Of a stretch of 64,000 nt of DNA, positions 1 to 8,831 are shown one piece after another; position 1 is the first letter of the stretch; each line of letters opens with the position of its first letter. The stretch spans positions 3,534,001 through 3,598,000 of the forward strand of contig NZ_CP049362.1 of assembly GCF_019343455.1 (NCBI RefSeq), given 5' to 3'. Below the pieces are notes generated by a model. That model saw only the letters and a program-made list of their open reading frames with translations, was not told the DNA's origin and searched no databases. This stretch comes from Alcaligenes ammonioxydans. GTDB taxonomy: Bacteria; Pseudomonadota; Gammaproteobacteria; Burkholderiales; Burkholderiaceae_B. A program made the position numbers and the translations under genes.

Positions 1-590
1 CATGTCAGCACGATGTTGGCTGATTTCATGGTCCGCTATCCGCATGTGACGGTTCAGCTGGAGGCCACCAACCGGAAGGTGGATCTCATCGGAGAAGCAC
101 TGGATATCGCAATCCGCGTCCGCCCCCGCCCCTGCAGGACAGTGATCTGGTGATGCGTGTTTTATCCGATCGTAGCCAATGTCTGACAGCCAGCCCGGCG
201 CTGATTGCCCGTTACGGCATGCCCGGTTCGCCGGCGGATCTGGCCGACTATCCCAGCCTGGGCCTGGGTGTGCCTCAGCAAACCCATACCTGGACCTTGT
301 TCGGACCCAATGGAGCGCAAGCCGTGCTGCACCACACCCCCCGTCTGATCACGACGGACATGACCGCTCTGCGCGCCGCGGCCCTGGCTGGAGTGGGAAT
401 CGTCCAACTGCCTACACTGGTGGTTTGCGATCAATTGGCACAAGGCGCTTTAGTCAAACTGATCCCGGACTGGGCGCCGCGCCGCGAGATCATTCATGCG
501 GTGTTTTCCTCGCGCCGTGGTCAAATGCCCGCCGTACGGGCCCTGCTGGACTATCTGGTCGAACGCTACCAAGCCATGGACGAGGACTAA
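1..590 (+). pseudogene. LysR-family regulator, 3' part only, frameshifted
   Basis: The window opens inside the effector-binding domain of a LysR-type transcriptional regulator. Frame 1 encodes a typical domain stretch (MLADFMVRYPHVTVQLEATN, later DIAIRVRP) and then hits a stop at about 151. The family sequence continues in frame 3 (PPLQDSDLVMRVLSD) down to the TAA at 588-590. The switch falls in the C-rich run at 121-132, and one extra C would restore a single reading frame, so one base appears to be missing. This is either a real inactivating deletion or a homopolymer sequencing error. The C-terminal part is otherwise intact and well conserved (LRAAALAGVGIVQLPTLVV). The N-terminal helix-turn-helix lies outside the window. 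The GTG at 150 is not a natural start. Confidence 0.8.
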
Positions 591-656
591 GCGCCATTCT
601 GAACCTGGCAGGCTTAGAAACCCGGTCATTGAGTGCGCGATCGGTTTCAGAAAACA

Positions 657-684
657 AAAACGCCCTGCATATGCAGGGCGTTTT
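657..684. terminator. Bidirectional Rho-independent terminator
   Basis: A perfect inverted repeat AACGCCCTGCAT/ATGCAGGGCGTT has an A-run on its left and a T-run on its right. It can therefore terminate the LysR gene arriving from the left and the csbD transcript arriving from the right. Confidence 0.85.
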
Positions 685-710
685 CTCTGAACGGGCCATC
701 AAGCCGGGGA

Positions 711-908
711 TCAGATGCCGCGATTAAAATCGTGAACCTGCTTTTCAGCCTCTTCACGTGCAATACCGTAGCGCTCCTGAATCTTACCGACCAGATACTC
801 GGTATTGCCCTCGGCAACATCCATATCGTCATTGGTCAGCTTGCCCCATTTCGCCTGAATTTTACCAGTCAGCTGCTTCCATTTGCCTTTAATCGTATCT
901 TCATTCAT
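711..908 (-). CDS. CsbD-family general stress protein
   Basis: A 65-residue hydrophilic protein beginning MNEDTIKGKWKQLTGKIQ, the hallmark opening of the CsbD family. These are small, abundant proteins induced by general or osmotic stress, and their molecular function is unknown. The length fits the family (60-70 residues). A good ribosome binding site (AGGAGA) lies just upstream of the ATG. The gene follows the BON-domain gene on the same strand after 54 bases, so the two probably form a stress-response operon that ends at the terminator at 657-684. Confidence 0.92.
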   Translation of the reverse strand: MNEDTIKGKWKQLTGKIQAKWGKLTNDDMDVAEGNTEYLVGKIQERYGIAREEAEKQVHDFNRGI

Positions 909-962
909 AGTCGTTCTCCTATTTACAAAGGAATTTCATTACAGAGATTGATCAGGGAATAA

Positions 963-1307
963 TTATTCCGGCTTCACTTTCAATCCCGACGAGTCGACTT
1001 TCACAACACCTTTCACGCTTTCGGTGGCTGCCACCGCTTTTTTAAGCTCGATTTCGCTAGGCACGGTACCGGTCAATGTTGCAACGCCGTTATTGGTCTC
1101 AACAGAGATATCCGTGCTCTTCAAATCCTTGGTACTGGCCAGATCAGCCTTGATCTTGGTGGTAATCCAGGTATCGCTGACGGCTTCGCCCGCTGTTGCG
1201 GAATGATCCTGATTAACGGCAGGCTCATTAGCCAGTGCGCCGCCTTGCAGGCCAAAACTCAAAGCCGAGGCCATTAGAAAACTGGATAGGATGGCGGATT
1301 TTTTCAT
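963..1307 (-). CDS. Periplasmic BON-domain protein (OsmY-like)
   Basis: A 114-residue protein with an N-terminal signal peptide (lysines, then a hydrophobic stretch ending near ALA at residue 26), followed by one BON domain at about residues 43-112 (TWITTKIKADL, then ISVETNNGVATLTGTV). BON domains bind phospholipid or membrane surfaces, and OsmY-type proteins act in the periplasm during osmotic stress. OsmY has two BON domains and this protein has one. The start is supported by a GGAGAA ribosome binding site. It lies upstream of csbD in the same direction, consistent with a shared stress transcript. Confidence 0.88.
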   Translation of the reverse strand: MKKSAILSSFLMASALSFGLQGGALANEPAVNQDHSATAGEAVSDTWITTKIKADLASTKDLKSTDISVETNNGVATLTGTVPSEIELKKAVAATESVKGVVKVDSSGLKVKPE

Positions 1308-1777
1308 AGATTTTCTCCAATATCAGAAAGAGTATTTTTAGAATTAAAAATTCCCTTATCCCTGCTATTAAAAGGAGTCCAAATCAATCAACAAAAATTT
1401 CGTTGTTTGCAATGGATGGTTCCACCGTAACATTCCCGACCAAGGCGACAACTACGAAATGCTACAAGCAATTTCCTTATAATAATTTCCCTTCAAATTG
1501 CTCAAGGCAGCTTCTTCGACCTGAATAAGCAGGTGTCCCTGACCCTGTTTTTCTGACCCTGTACCAGTTGGCCCCAAACCGCCCTACCCGGCATCGAGAC
1601 TGGTTTTCACGTAGGGGACAACGTTGACCAGAAGGCTGTTCGCACGAGCAATAATTTACCCAAGGGCCGGGACGACAACAGACCCTGTCATGCCCATGGA
1701 GAGGCAAGACAGGGCGGATACATAAGGTAAGAAATTTAGCAGTGCCACTAACAAACGCGACACCGTGAGCCGGTCAA
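1308..1777. other. Intergenic region without a convincing gene
   Basis: This 470-base stretch lies between the BON gene promoter side and the 3' end of the monooxygenase gene. The short ORFs here have no family resemblance and no good ribosome binding site. The only local pattern is a direct repeat CTGACCCTGT at 1539-1548 and 1553-1562, separated by four bases. The left end (about 1308-1480) is AT-rich and probably carries the BON gene promoter. Confidence 0.5.
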
Positions 1778-3595
1778 TTACCGTAAATGATGTACTTGCT
1801 GCAGCCCATAGACCTGCACCGGCAAACCCGCTTGACGCGCTTTCAACTGCAAGGCCAGATATTGTGAGTAATGCCGCGACTGGTGCAGGTTGCCACCGTG
1901 AAACCACAGATTTGGCTGCTGGGTGGGCTTCCACATATTGCGCTGCTCGCCCTCCCATGGCCCCGGATCTTTCGTGGTTTCCGAACCCAGGCCCCAGCAT
2001 TTACCCACCCGGTCCGCCATTTCCTGGCCGGCCAGATCCGCTACCCAGCCGTTCATGGAACCGTAGCCCGTGGCGTACACCACCAGATCCGCAGGCAATT
2101 GCGTGCCGTCTGTCAGTACCACAGCGTTCTCGGTCAGATGGCTGATGTCGGTCCGGGATTTCAGCTTGATGCTGCCGTCGATGATCAGCTCGCAAGCGCC
2201 TACGTCGATGTAGTAGCCCGAAGCACGTCGCAGGTATTTCATGAACAAGCCCGAACCATCGTCACCCCAATCCAGCATGAAGCCTGCCGCCTCCAGCTTC
2301 TGGTAGAACTCTGCATCACGCTCGCGGATCTTGTCGTACACAGGAATCTGGAAGTCCGCCATGATGCGATAGGGCAGGGACGCAAAGAGCAAGTCTGCCT
2401 TGCGCGTGGTGACTCCCGAAGCCAGCGCCCGTTCAGAATACAGATCTCCCAAGCCGATCTCCATCAAGGAGTCGGACCGCACAATATGGGTGGACGAACG
2501 TTGCACCATGGTGACGTCCGCCCCCGCCTCCCACAACGCCGCGCAAATATCGTGCGCCGAGTTATTGGCCCCGATCACGACTACTTTCTTGCCCGCATAC
2601 GCTTGCGGCCCAGGGTGCTGCGAGGAGTGCTGCTGCTCACCCTTGAACACCTCCTGTCCCTTGATACTGGGCACATTCGCCTTGCCGGACATGCCCGTGG
2701 CAAAGACCAGTTGCTGTGGCCGTAGCGTCATGGGCTTGCCATCACGCTCGATCTCCACTTCCCAGGTCTGGCTGGGCTCGTCGTAGCGCACCTTCTTGCA
2801 CACGGTGCTGCTCCAGTAATTCAGCTCCATCACCTTGACGTACATTTCCAGCCAGTCGCCAATCTTGTCCTTGGGCGCAAAGACAGGCCAGTTGTCGGGG
2901 AAAGGCATATAAGGCAGGTGGTCGTACCAGACGGGGTCATGCAGGCACAGAGACTTGTAACGCTTGCGCCAGCTATCGCCGGGTCGAGCATGTTGATCAA
3001 TGATGAGCGTGGGCACATTCAACTGCCGCAAACGTGCGCCCAGGGCAATGCCGCCCTGTCCGCCCCCAATGATCAATACATAGGGCTGTTCAGACGTACC
3101 TAATGTTGCCTGCTCCTGTTGACGACGCTCCTGCCAGGTCTGACGGCCGCGCCGGATGCCGTGCTCGGCCCCCATGGGACGACGCACGCCTAACGGCTCC
3201 TCATAGCCTTTCAATTCAGACATGGTGGTCAGAAAGGTCCAGATCTTGCCGTCCTTGACGCGAATATGGCCATAGCCACGCGCCACATCGGTTTCCACAT
3301 GGAACCAGCCCTCCACCAGACCTTGGCCATCGTCACTGACCGGCTCGGCACTGTCGCGCTCGAACCTGGCTGACACGACACCTTGTTGCTGCTGCGTCAG
3401 CATGTCGCGGATCTGATCGCGCCCCTCCATGGTTCGGATATTCCAGGTGAACATGACCAGATCACGCCAAAAGCATTCTTCGGCAAACAGGGCTGCCGCA
3501 TCGTCCGGTGCATTGCTGGCAAGCGCATGGGTCAACTGGTCAAGAACCGTGTCCAACTGTCGCGCAGACGGCTGCAGTTGCTGCTGTGTTTGCAT
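1778..3595 (-). CDS. Flavin-containing (Baeyer-Villiger-like) monooxygenase with N-terminal NTF2-like domain
   Basis: A 605-residue FAD/NAD(P)H-dependent monooxygenase. Residues 1-150 look like an NTF2/SnoaL-type domain. The FAD Rossmann motif IIGGGQGGIALGARL follows near residue 175, and the NADPH motif VVIGANNSAHD lies near 340. Between them is FKGEQQHSSQH, which fits the FxGxxxHxxx signature of flavin monooxygenases and Baeyer-Villiger enzymes, with His in place of the usual final aromatic. Such enzymes insert one oxygen atom into ketones, amines or sulfides. The substrate here is unknown. The gene follows an AcoR-type sigma54 activator and has its own -24/-12 promoter, so it is probably induced by the compound that the activator senses. 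Confidence 0.88.
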   Translation of the reverse strand: MQTQQQLQPSARQLDTVLDQLTHALASNAPDDAAALFAEECFWRDLVMFTWNIRTMEGRDQIRDMLTQQQQGVVSARFERDSAEPVSDDGQGLVEGWFHVETDVARGYGHIRVKDGKIWTFLTTMSELKGYEEPLGVRRPMGAEHGIRRGRQTWQERRQQEQATLGTSEQPYVLIIGGGQGGIALGARLRQLNVPTLIIDQHARPGDSWRKRYKSLCLHDPVWYDHLPYMPFPDNWPVFAPKDKIGDWLEMYVKVMELNYWSSTVCKKVRYDEPSQTWEVEIERDGKPMTLRPQQLVFATGMSGKANVPSIKGQEVFKGEQQHSSQHPGPQAYAGKKVVVIGANNSAHDICAALWEAGADVTMVQRSSTHIVRSDSLMEIGLGDLYSERALASGVTTRKADLLFASLPYRIMADFQIPVYDKIRERDAEFYQKLEAAGFMLDWGDDGSGLFMKYLRRASGYYIDVGACELIIDGSIKLKSRTDISHLTENAVVLTDGTQLPADLVVYATGYGSMNGWVADLAGQEMADRVGKCWGLGSETTKDPGPWEGEQRNMWKPTQQPNLWFHGGNLHQSRHYSQYLALQLKARQAGLPVQVYGLQQVHHLR

Positions 3596-3657
3596 GATTT
3601 GTCTCCATATCGTTTTAATGGTGCGCCGGGCTTTTGCTGCCCAGCTATGGAGTACAT

Positions 3658-3673
3658 AGCAAACACCGTGCCA
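3658..3673 (-). promoter_or_regulatory. Sigma54 (-24/-12) promoter of the monooxygenase gene
   Basis: On the minus strand the sequence reads TGGCACGGTGTTTGCT, an exact fit to the sigma54 consensus TGGCACG-N4-TTGCW. It lies about 63 bases upstream of the monooxygenase start codon. The gene immediately upstream encodes a sigma54-dependent activator. Confidence 0.9.
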
Positions 3674-3725
3674 AACCGGGAACGGCTTGTTTTAAAGGGG
3701 TATCGCTTGTTTTAAAGCGGTGAAA

Positions 3726-3775
3726 CTGTGCCAGTGGTGACACAGGTGGTGCATCAGGTGTCGCAGCCTGTGTCA
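3726..3775. promoter_or_regulatory. Candidate upstream activator sites for the AcoR-type regulator
   Basis: An imperfect dyad CTGTGCCA...TGACACAG lies at 3726-3745, and a further half-site CCTGTGTCA at 3767-3775. The outer TGACACAGG (3738-3746) and CCTGTGTCA form a 9-bp inverted repeat. They sit 50-100 bases upstream of the -24/-12 promoter and overlap the 3' end of the regulator gene, which is a usual distance for enhancer-type sites. Assignment to this regulator is inference. Confidence 0.5.
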
Positions 3776-5718
3776 GGGGCCGAGTCTTGCTGAGTCAGAC
3801 CTGCTCGTTTGATATAACGATGCAAGGTGGACCGGCTAATTCCAAGCTGCCGCGCTGCCGCACTGACATTACCGTCGCAGGCCTGCAAAACCTGCCGCCA
3901 GGAGGGTTCCCCGGCGCAGATAACTGACGTCGGGCTACTTGTAGATGTGGCCAGACGCCGCTCGCGCAACGCCTCTGGTAAATCCTGTACCTCAATGCAG
4001 GAACCTTCCGCCAAGGCCAGTGCCAGCACCAGCGCATTGTCCAGTTCGCGCAAATTACCTGGCCACTCATACGCTTGCAACGCTTGCCAGGCCTCGGGAG
4101 ACAAGCCGGGTACATCGCCCTTGTTACGCCGATGCAATATCTGCTGCACCAGCCACTCCAGATCACTGCGATGACGCAAGGCAGGCAGGGTCAACACCGC
4201 CGCATTCAAGCGATACAGCAAATCCGCACGGAAGCGGCCTTGCTCTACCAGGGCGCTTAAATCATGGTGGCTGGCTGAAATCACGCGCAGGTCCACGCGC
4301 TTGCTTGTGCGTGCGCCCAAGGGCATGACCTCGGACTCGGCCAGCACTCGCAGCAAACGACTTTGCAAAGCCAGCGGCATGTCGCCAATCTCGTCCAGGA
4401 ATAGAGTGCCGCCATCAGCCGCCTCGATCAAACCCGTGCGACCTCGTGCAGCACCGCCGGTATACGTGCCAGCTAAATAGCCGAACAATTCGCTTTCAAT
4501 CAGACTCTCGGGCAAGGCCGCACAATTGACGGCCACAAAACTCCCGCGACGACCACTAGCCGTGTGAATCGCACGGGCCAGATATTCTTTGCCCGAACCC
4601 GTCTCGCCCTGCAACAGTACCGGCATTTCCCGCGTTGCCAAACGGGCGGCTTTCAGCAGCATGGACTGCATGGCCGCATCCGTGCCTGCCAAGCCTCGCA
4701 ATCCCTGTGGCAAGGCCGCATCCACGGCTGCCCCATCCATCCCCACAGACCGATTGTTCAATACACGTCTGGGCTCAATGGCATGGGCAAACAGCACACT
4801 CCCATCCCGGGCCATGACGACTCGCTCCTGCGTGGGGCGATAGCGCATCAAGGTCGGTAACTGATCCACTTCCAGATGCAGAAAGCGCATCAAACTCTGC
4901 CCCAGCAAATCCGCAGGATTACGCCAGTCCACCCCCGCTGCCCGCGCCAGAATTCGGGCACCCGTATGCGTCATGCCCTTGATACGGCCAGAGCCATCAA
5001 TCGCAATAGCCGCTTCCGGATCAATATCCAGAAACTCCGGCGACTGCGACAAACATAGAATCCATTCCTGACGGTGGCAGGCCATCAAATTAGCCAATTC
5101 AATACGACGGGTCGCCGCATTGGCAAGGTGCAGGGCCAAGCCCTGGCTGGCCTTGGCCTCCGGCGACTGCAACAAGGACAAATCCAGTACTGCGGCCAGC
5201 TTGCCGTCATAGTGATAGATAGGCGCCGCCGTGCAGGATAAAGGCGCATGCATATGATCGAAATGATCATTTTGATGAATGGTCAGGGCCTCGCCCGTGT
5301 GCAGGCAAGTGCCCACCGCGCACGTTCCCGCACGCTCTTCAGACCATTCCGAGCCCATATACAGGCCGGCCTGCCGCAAGGCATCGCGCTGGCCTTCCGA
5401 ACCCAGAAAATCCACCGTAACGCCCTTGTTATCGGACAACAGCAGTACGTAATTGAGCCCGGACACCTGTTGATAAAGACGCTCCAGCCCGGAGCGCGCA
5501 ATATTGATCAGGGCTTCGGACTGTTGACGGTGCTCACGCAGCTGGGAATCGGGCACGATATAGGCCTCGCAAGCCTGTGCCGGGTCCAGCCTGTGATGCT
5601 CAATACACCGCCGCCAGCTATGGACCACAGCCTGATCGCGCCGGGACAGGCTGCCCTGCCAAACAGCCGTGATCTCTTGGACGTGTGCCACATGTGAAGA
5701 CTGCATAGTTGCGCTCAT
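3754..5718 (-). CDS. AcoR-type sigma54-dependent transcriptional activator
   Basis: A 654-residue activator. A GAF-type sensory region covers about residues 75-220, and a PAS-like segment follows (about 225-320). The AAA+ domain lies at about 335-560, with Walker A GETGSGKE, Walker B LFLDEIGD and an arginine-finger region (FRADLLYRL). A Fis-type helix-turn-helix is at the C-terminus (GNVSAAARQLGISRSTLHRY). The loop that contacts sigma54, normally GAFTGA, reads GTYTGG. The protein should remodel sigma54 polymerase at the monooxygenase promoter 80 bases downstream. AcoR relatives respond to acetoin, alcohols or ketones; the ligand here is not known. A second in-frame ATG lies four codons into the ORF. 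Confidence 0.9.
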   Translation of the reverse strand: MSATMQSSHVAHVQEITAVWQGSLSRRDQAVVHSWRRCIEHHRLDPAQACEAYIVPDSQLREHRQQSEALINIARSGLERLYQQVSGLNYVLLLSDNKGVTVDFLGSEGQRDALRQAGLYMGSEWSEERAGTCAVGTCLHTGEALTIHQNDHFDHMHAPLSCTAAPIYHYDGKLAAVLDLSLLQSPEAKASQGLALHLANAATRRIELANLMACHRQEWILCLSQSPEFLDIDPEAAIAIDGSGRIKGMTHTGARILARAAGVDWRNPADLLGQSLMRFLHLEVDQLPTLMRYRPTQERVVMARDGSVLFAHAIEPRRVLNNRSVGMDGAAVDAALPQGLRGLAGTDAAMQSMLLKAARLATREMPVLLQGETGSGKEYLARAIHTASGRRGSFVAVNCAALPESLIESELFGYLAGTYTGGAARGRTGLIEAADGGTLFLDEIGDMPLALQSRLLRVLAESEVMPLGARTSKRVDLRVISASHHDLSALVEQGRFRADLLYRLNAAVLTLPALRHRSDLEWLVQQILHRRNKGDVPGLSPEAWQALQAYEWPGNLRELDNALVLALALAEGSCIEVQDLPEALRERRLATSTSSPTSVICAGEPSWRQVLQACDGNVSAAARQLGISRSTLHRYIKRAGLTQQDSAPDTGCDT

Positions 5719-5956
5719 CCCGAAAACAGACCACCCCCGGGCGGGCGCGGCCTCTCTTCCAGTGTGCCGCCATGCTTAGCTGCCGTACATGGAGGTTTTC
5801 CTTGAGATGCGGTGCAGCAAATGAAGTGATTGCCTTCCTTTCTTTCCCGATCAAGCCATCAGTGGCATGGGCTCGTAACCAGGCTCCATGCCTACACCAC
5901 ATAGATAGCCGGCACCGAGAGCCGGAAAAACAAGCAACTCGTGCCCTACCACTCCA

Positions 5957-6244
5957 TCAAACATTCGCCAGATCAAGCAGGTGTTGAGCAAACTCACCCT
6001 GCGCGCCCGCCGCGTTTATGTGATCGAAGTACTCATACCAACCGCTGGCTTGGATACCCGCCAGCAGAGCCTGGCAAGCCCGCTGATCCGGGAAGCGCCA
6101 CACACCCATAAAGTGATGGCTGCTGGCTTGATCGATATGAGGCTCCGTAACGCTCAGGGTCAGAACCTCAATACCCTGGCTGGATAAACCAGCCATTGCC
6201 TCTTGCAGCCCGGCCAGAAAGTGTTGGCGCTGCTGCCCAGACAT
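5957..6244 (-). CDS. DUF6616-like small protein, possibly 5'-truncated
   Basis: A 95-residue protein containing HFMGVWRFPDQ and GWYEYFDHINAAG, which resemble the conserved core of the DUF6616 family (small alpha/beta-barrel dimeric proteins of unknown role). The match is from memory and only fairly sure. Family members usually carry an extra N-terminal strand ending in a W-K/H-A-L/M motif. The codons directly upstream of this ATG encode SWKA in frame, but there is no earlier start before a stop codon, so the 5' end may be degenerate. An SD-like GGAAAG precedes the ATG. Confidence 0.55.
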   Translation of the reverse strand: MSGQQRQHFLAGLQEAMAGLSSQGIEVLTLSVTEPHIDQASSHHFMGVWRFPDQRACQALLAGIQASGWYEYFDHINAAGAQGEFAQHLLDLANV

Positions 6245-6380
6245 CGCTTTCCAAGACCTGCTCGCTAAGCTGAGCAGACAACACGACGCGGATGCATTAC
6301 CACCCCAGCATCAGCACCTGCACACGCATCCGGGGCAAAGACTTTTCACGCTCGTAACTCTGAGCGCCAACCATTTAGTT

Positions 6381-6393
6381 AGATTACTAATCT
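6381..6393. promoter_or_regulatory. Palindromic operator-like site
   Basis: A perfect 13-bp palindrome AGATTA-C-TAATCT sits in a short AT-rich stretch between the minus-strand DUF6616-like gene and the plus-strand ORF at 6432. It resembles a regulator operator. The cognate regulator is unknown. Confidence 0.35.
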
Positions 6394-6431
6394 TGTAGTT
6401 TGATTATAAATCCCGCAAGCAATTCAAAGCT

Positions 6432-6701
6432 GTGAAAAAGCCCGAATTCAGCTTTACGCCAAATCCGGGCCTTGAGTCTCACCTTGTCAGCCTGTACGAC
6501 ACCTTACAGCTTCCCCCGTGCATTCCTTGTAAACGAGATACGTCCCAGACACTGTTTGATCTTTTTGACTTTGCCGTGACTCACATCCTTCCGGAACACG
6601 TGCAAGGTATGTTCTGCTGGGATATAGACCCTGTTGTCAGGGGGCAGAGCCAGATCCATTATTTACAGCGGCTTAGCGGTAAAGCCTACTCTCACTCATG
6701 A
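6432..6701 (+). CDS. Hypothetical small protein with a CxxC pair
   Basis: A possible 89-residue protein starting with GTG (KKPEFSFTPNPGLES), not recognised as any family. It contains a CIPC motif near residue 30, a plausible amphipathic composition and no membrane segment. There is no clear ribosome binding site. It would fill the otherwise empty 6245-6803 interval, which also holds the palindrome at 6381. Base composition is less GC-rich than its neighbours. It may be a real orphan gene or a chance ORF. Confidence 0.35.
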   Translation: MKKPEFSFTPNPGLESHLVSLYDTLQLPPCIPCKRDTSQTLFDLFDFAVTHILPEHVQGMFCWDIDPVVRGQSQIHYLQRLSGKAYSHS

Positions 6702-6753
6702 GGCATGTTTCTCGATAAAAACCGACCACAAACGGCCATCCGAAACGAAATAC

Positions 6754-6777
6754 CAAAAGAGCCGCCGCAGCGGCTCT
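6754..6777 (-). terminator. Terminator of glmS
   Basis: An 8-bp stem AGAGCCGC/GCGGCTCT with a four-base loop, followed on the minus strand by a short T-run, lies just beyond the glmS stop codon. Confidence 0.75.
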
Positions 6778-6803
6778 TCATTTTTGGCACCTTGAATCAA
6801 GGT

Positions 6804-8630
6804 TTATTCGACGGTCACACTCTTGGCTAGATTCCGTGGCTTATCCACGTCCGTGCCGCGCGAGCAAGCCGTGTGATAGGCCAGCAATTGCAGGGTCACG
6901 GTGTGCAGGATAGGGGACAGTTTGCCGTAGTGCTCTGGCATACGGATTACATGCACACGTTCACTGCTGCCGATACGGGTATCGGCGTCGGCAAACACAT
7001 ACAGCTCACCCCCACGAGCATGGACTTCTTCAATATTGGATTTCAGCTTTTCCAGCAACTCATCGCGTGGAGCGATAGTGACCACGGGCATGGCTTCGGT
7101 GACCAGGGCCAGCGGGCCATGTTTCAGTTCACCGGCCGGATAGCCTTCAGCGTGGATGTAGCTGATTTCTTTCAGCTTCAGCGCACCTTCCATGGCGATG
7201 GGGTAATGCATGCCACGGCCCAGGAACAAGGCGTTTTCCTTGCTGGCAAAACGGTCCGCCCAGGCCATGATTTGCGGCTCCAGAGCCAGCACGGCCGCGA
7301 TAGCGGTAGGCAAGTGACGCAAGGCTTTCAGGTAGTCGCCTTCCTGCTCCTGATTCAGGTGGCCCTTGACCTGCGCCAGTGCGATGGTCAACAGAAACAA
7401 GGCCGTCAGCTGAGTCGTAAAGGCTTTGGTGGAAGCCACGCCAATTTCAACGCCAGCACGAGTGATATAGGACAGCTTGCACTCGCGCACCATGGCACTG
7501 GTGGCGACGTTGCAGATGGTCAAGGTCTGCTCCATGCCCAGACTGCGGGCATGCTTCAAGGCAGCCAGCGTGTCAGCCGTTTCGCCGGACTGGGAAATAG
7601 TCACGACCAGCGTGCGGGGATTAGGAACGCTGTCGCGGTAGCGGTATTCGCTGGCAATTTCCACGTTGACGGGGATTTTGGCCAGCGATTCGATCCAGTA
7701 ACGAGCAGTCAGACCAGCATAGTAGCTGGTGCCACAAGCCAGAATCAGCACATTGTCAATGTCCTGGAACACCTTGTAGGCCTGATCGCCGAACAGCTCG
7801 GGGGTGACGCTTTCGATATCTTGCAAGGTGTCACCCACCGCGCGGGGCTGCTCAAAGATCTCCTTTTGCATAAAGTGACGATAGGGGCCCAATTCAGCCG
7901 CAGCGGTGTGCAAATGAACGGTGTGGACGGGACGGTCTACAGAGCGCCCCTCCTTGTCCATGATCCATACTTTACTGATTTGCAGATCAATCACGTCACC
8001 GTCTTCCAGATAAATGATCTGATCGGTCGTTCCGGCCAGTGCCAGCGCATCCGAGGCCAGAAAGTTCTCGTTCTGACCCACACCCACCACCAGGGGCGAG
8101 CCGTGGCGCGCGCCCACCACACGGTGCGGTTCATCCTGACAGAACACCGCAATCGCATAAGCGCCGGTCAAACGGCGAATAACCTGCTGCACAGCCTCGA
8201 ACAGATCACCGTTGTACAGGTGGTCAATCAGGTGAGCGATCACTTCGGTATCGGTCTGGCTCTCGAACACATAGCCTATGGCTTGCAGCTCGGCGCGCAG
8301 CTCGTCGTGGTTTTCAATGATGCCGTTATGCACCAGCGCAATGCGGGCCTTACCTTTGCCCGAAAAATGCGGGTGTGCATTATGAGTAGCCGGCGCGCCA
8401 TGGGTTGCCCAACGGGTATGAGCAATGCCGGTAAAGCCTTGCAGATGGTCTGCCTTAACCTGTTCTTGCAGCTCGGCCACGCGCTGAGTACTGCGCGCCC
8501 GCAACAACTGGCCCTGCGCATGAACAGCAACGCCACAAGAATCGTAGCCCCGGTACTCCAGACGTTTCAGACCTTCCAGCAGCACGGGAACAATATCGCG
8601 TTGCGCCACAGCGCCAACAATTCCACACAT
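6804..8630 (-). CDS. glmS: Glutamine--fructose-6-phosphate aminotransferase (isomerizing)
   Basis: Makes glucosamine-6-phosphate from fructose-6-phosphate and glutamine, the entry step to UDP-GlcNAc for peptidoglycan and LPS. The 608-residue protein starts MCGIVGAV, so the catalytic Cys becomes residue 1 after Met removal. The start at 8630 is chosen for this reason and for the GGAG site 7 bases upstream; an in-frame ATG at 8675 would bury the catalytic Cys. The class II glutaminase domain covers about 1-235. Two SIS sugar-isomerase domains follow (about 285-425 and 455-600; [22 protein letters not shown]). The C-terminus AKSVTVE is the conserved family ending. glmU lies 2 kb away in the same pathway. 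The gene is divergent from an Lrp-type regulator. Confidence 0.97.
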   Translation of the reverse strand: MCGIVGAVAQRDIVPVLLEGLKRLEYRGYDSCGVAVHAQGQLLRARSTQRVAELQEQVKADHLQGFTGIAHTRWATHGAPATHNAHPHFSGKGKARIALVHNGIIENHDELRAELQAIGYVFESQTDTEVIAHLIDHLYNGDLFEAVQQVIRRLTGAYAIAVFCQDEPHRVVGARHGSPLVVGVGQNENFLASDALALAGTTDQIIYLEDGDVIDLQISKVWIMDKEGRSVDRPVHTVHLHTAAAELGPYRHFMQKEIFEQPRAVGDTLQDIESVTPELFGDQAYKVFQDIDNVLILACGTSYYAGLTARYWIESLAKIPVNVEIASEYRYRDSVPNPRTLVVTISQSGETADTLAALKHARSLGMEQTLTICNVATSAMVRECKLSYITRAGVEIGVASTKAFTTQLTALFLLTIALAQVKGHLNQEQEGDYLKALRHLPTAIAAVLALEPQIMAWADRFASKENALFLGRGMHYPIAMEGALKLKEISYIHAEGYPAGELKHGPLALVTEAMPVVTIAPRDELLEKLKSNIEEVHARGGELYVFADADTRIGSSERVHVIRMPEHYGKLSPILHTVTLQLLAYHTACSRGTDVDKPRNLAKSVTVE

Positions 8631-8831
8631 AGCCAACTCCTGTTCATGGCCCCTTTCGGTCGGCCGACTAATCAATGCAATCTGCTTATTCTGATCTGAA
8701 ACACAAAAAATTTTATGTCTATTTTTCTTTTGAAATGAATTAAAATTTCACTTAATAATAAAAACAAAATAAATAAATAAAAATTCTGATTTTATGGAAT
8801 TTTATTTCAATACGATTAGATAAACATTGTC

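Noticed and set aside
1539..1562. Direct repeat CTGACCCTGT as a possible mobile-element end
   Set aside because: Only two copies four bases apart, with no transposase or matching distal end.
1477..1707. 76-codon minus-strand ORF in the gap before the monooxygenase gene
   Set aside because: No ribosome binding site, odd Cys/Arg composition and no family resemblance.
6873..8699. A 608-codon open frame on the plus strand opposite glmS
   Set aside because: It is the mirror of glmS in a GC-rich gene; it has no family resemblance and low-complexity His/Gln/Gly content typical of antisense frames.
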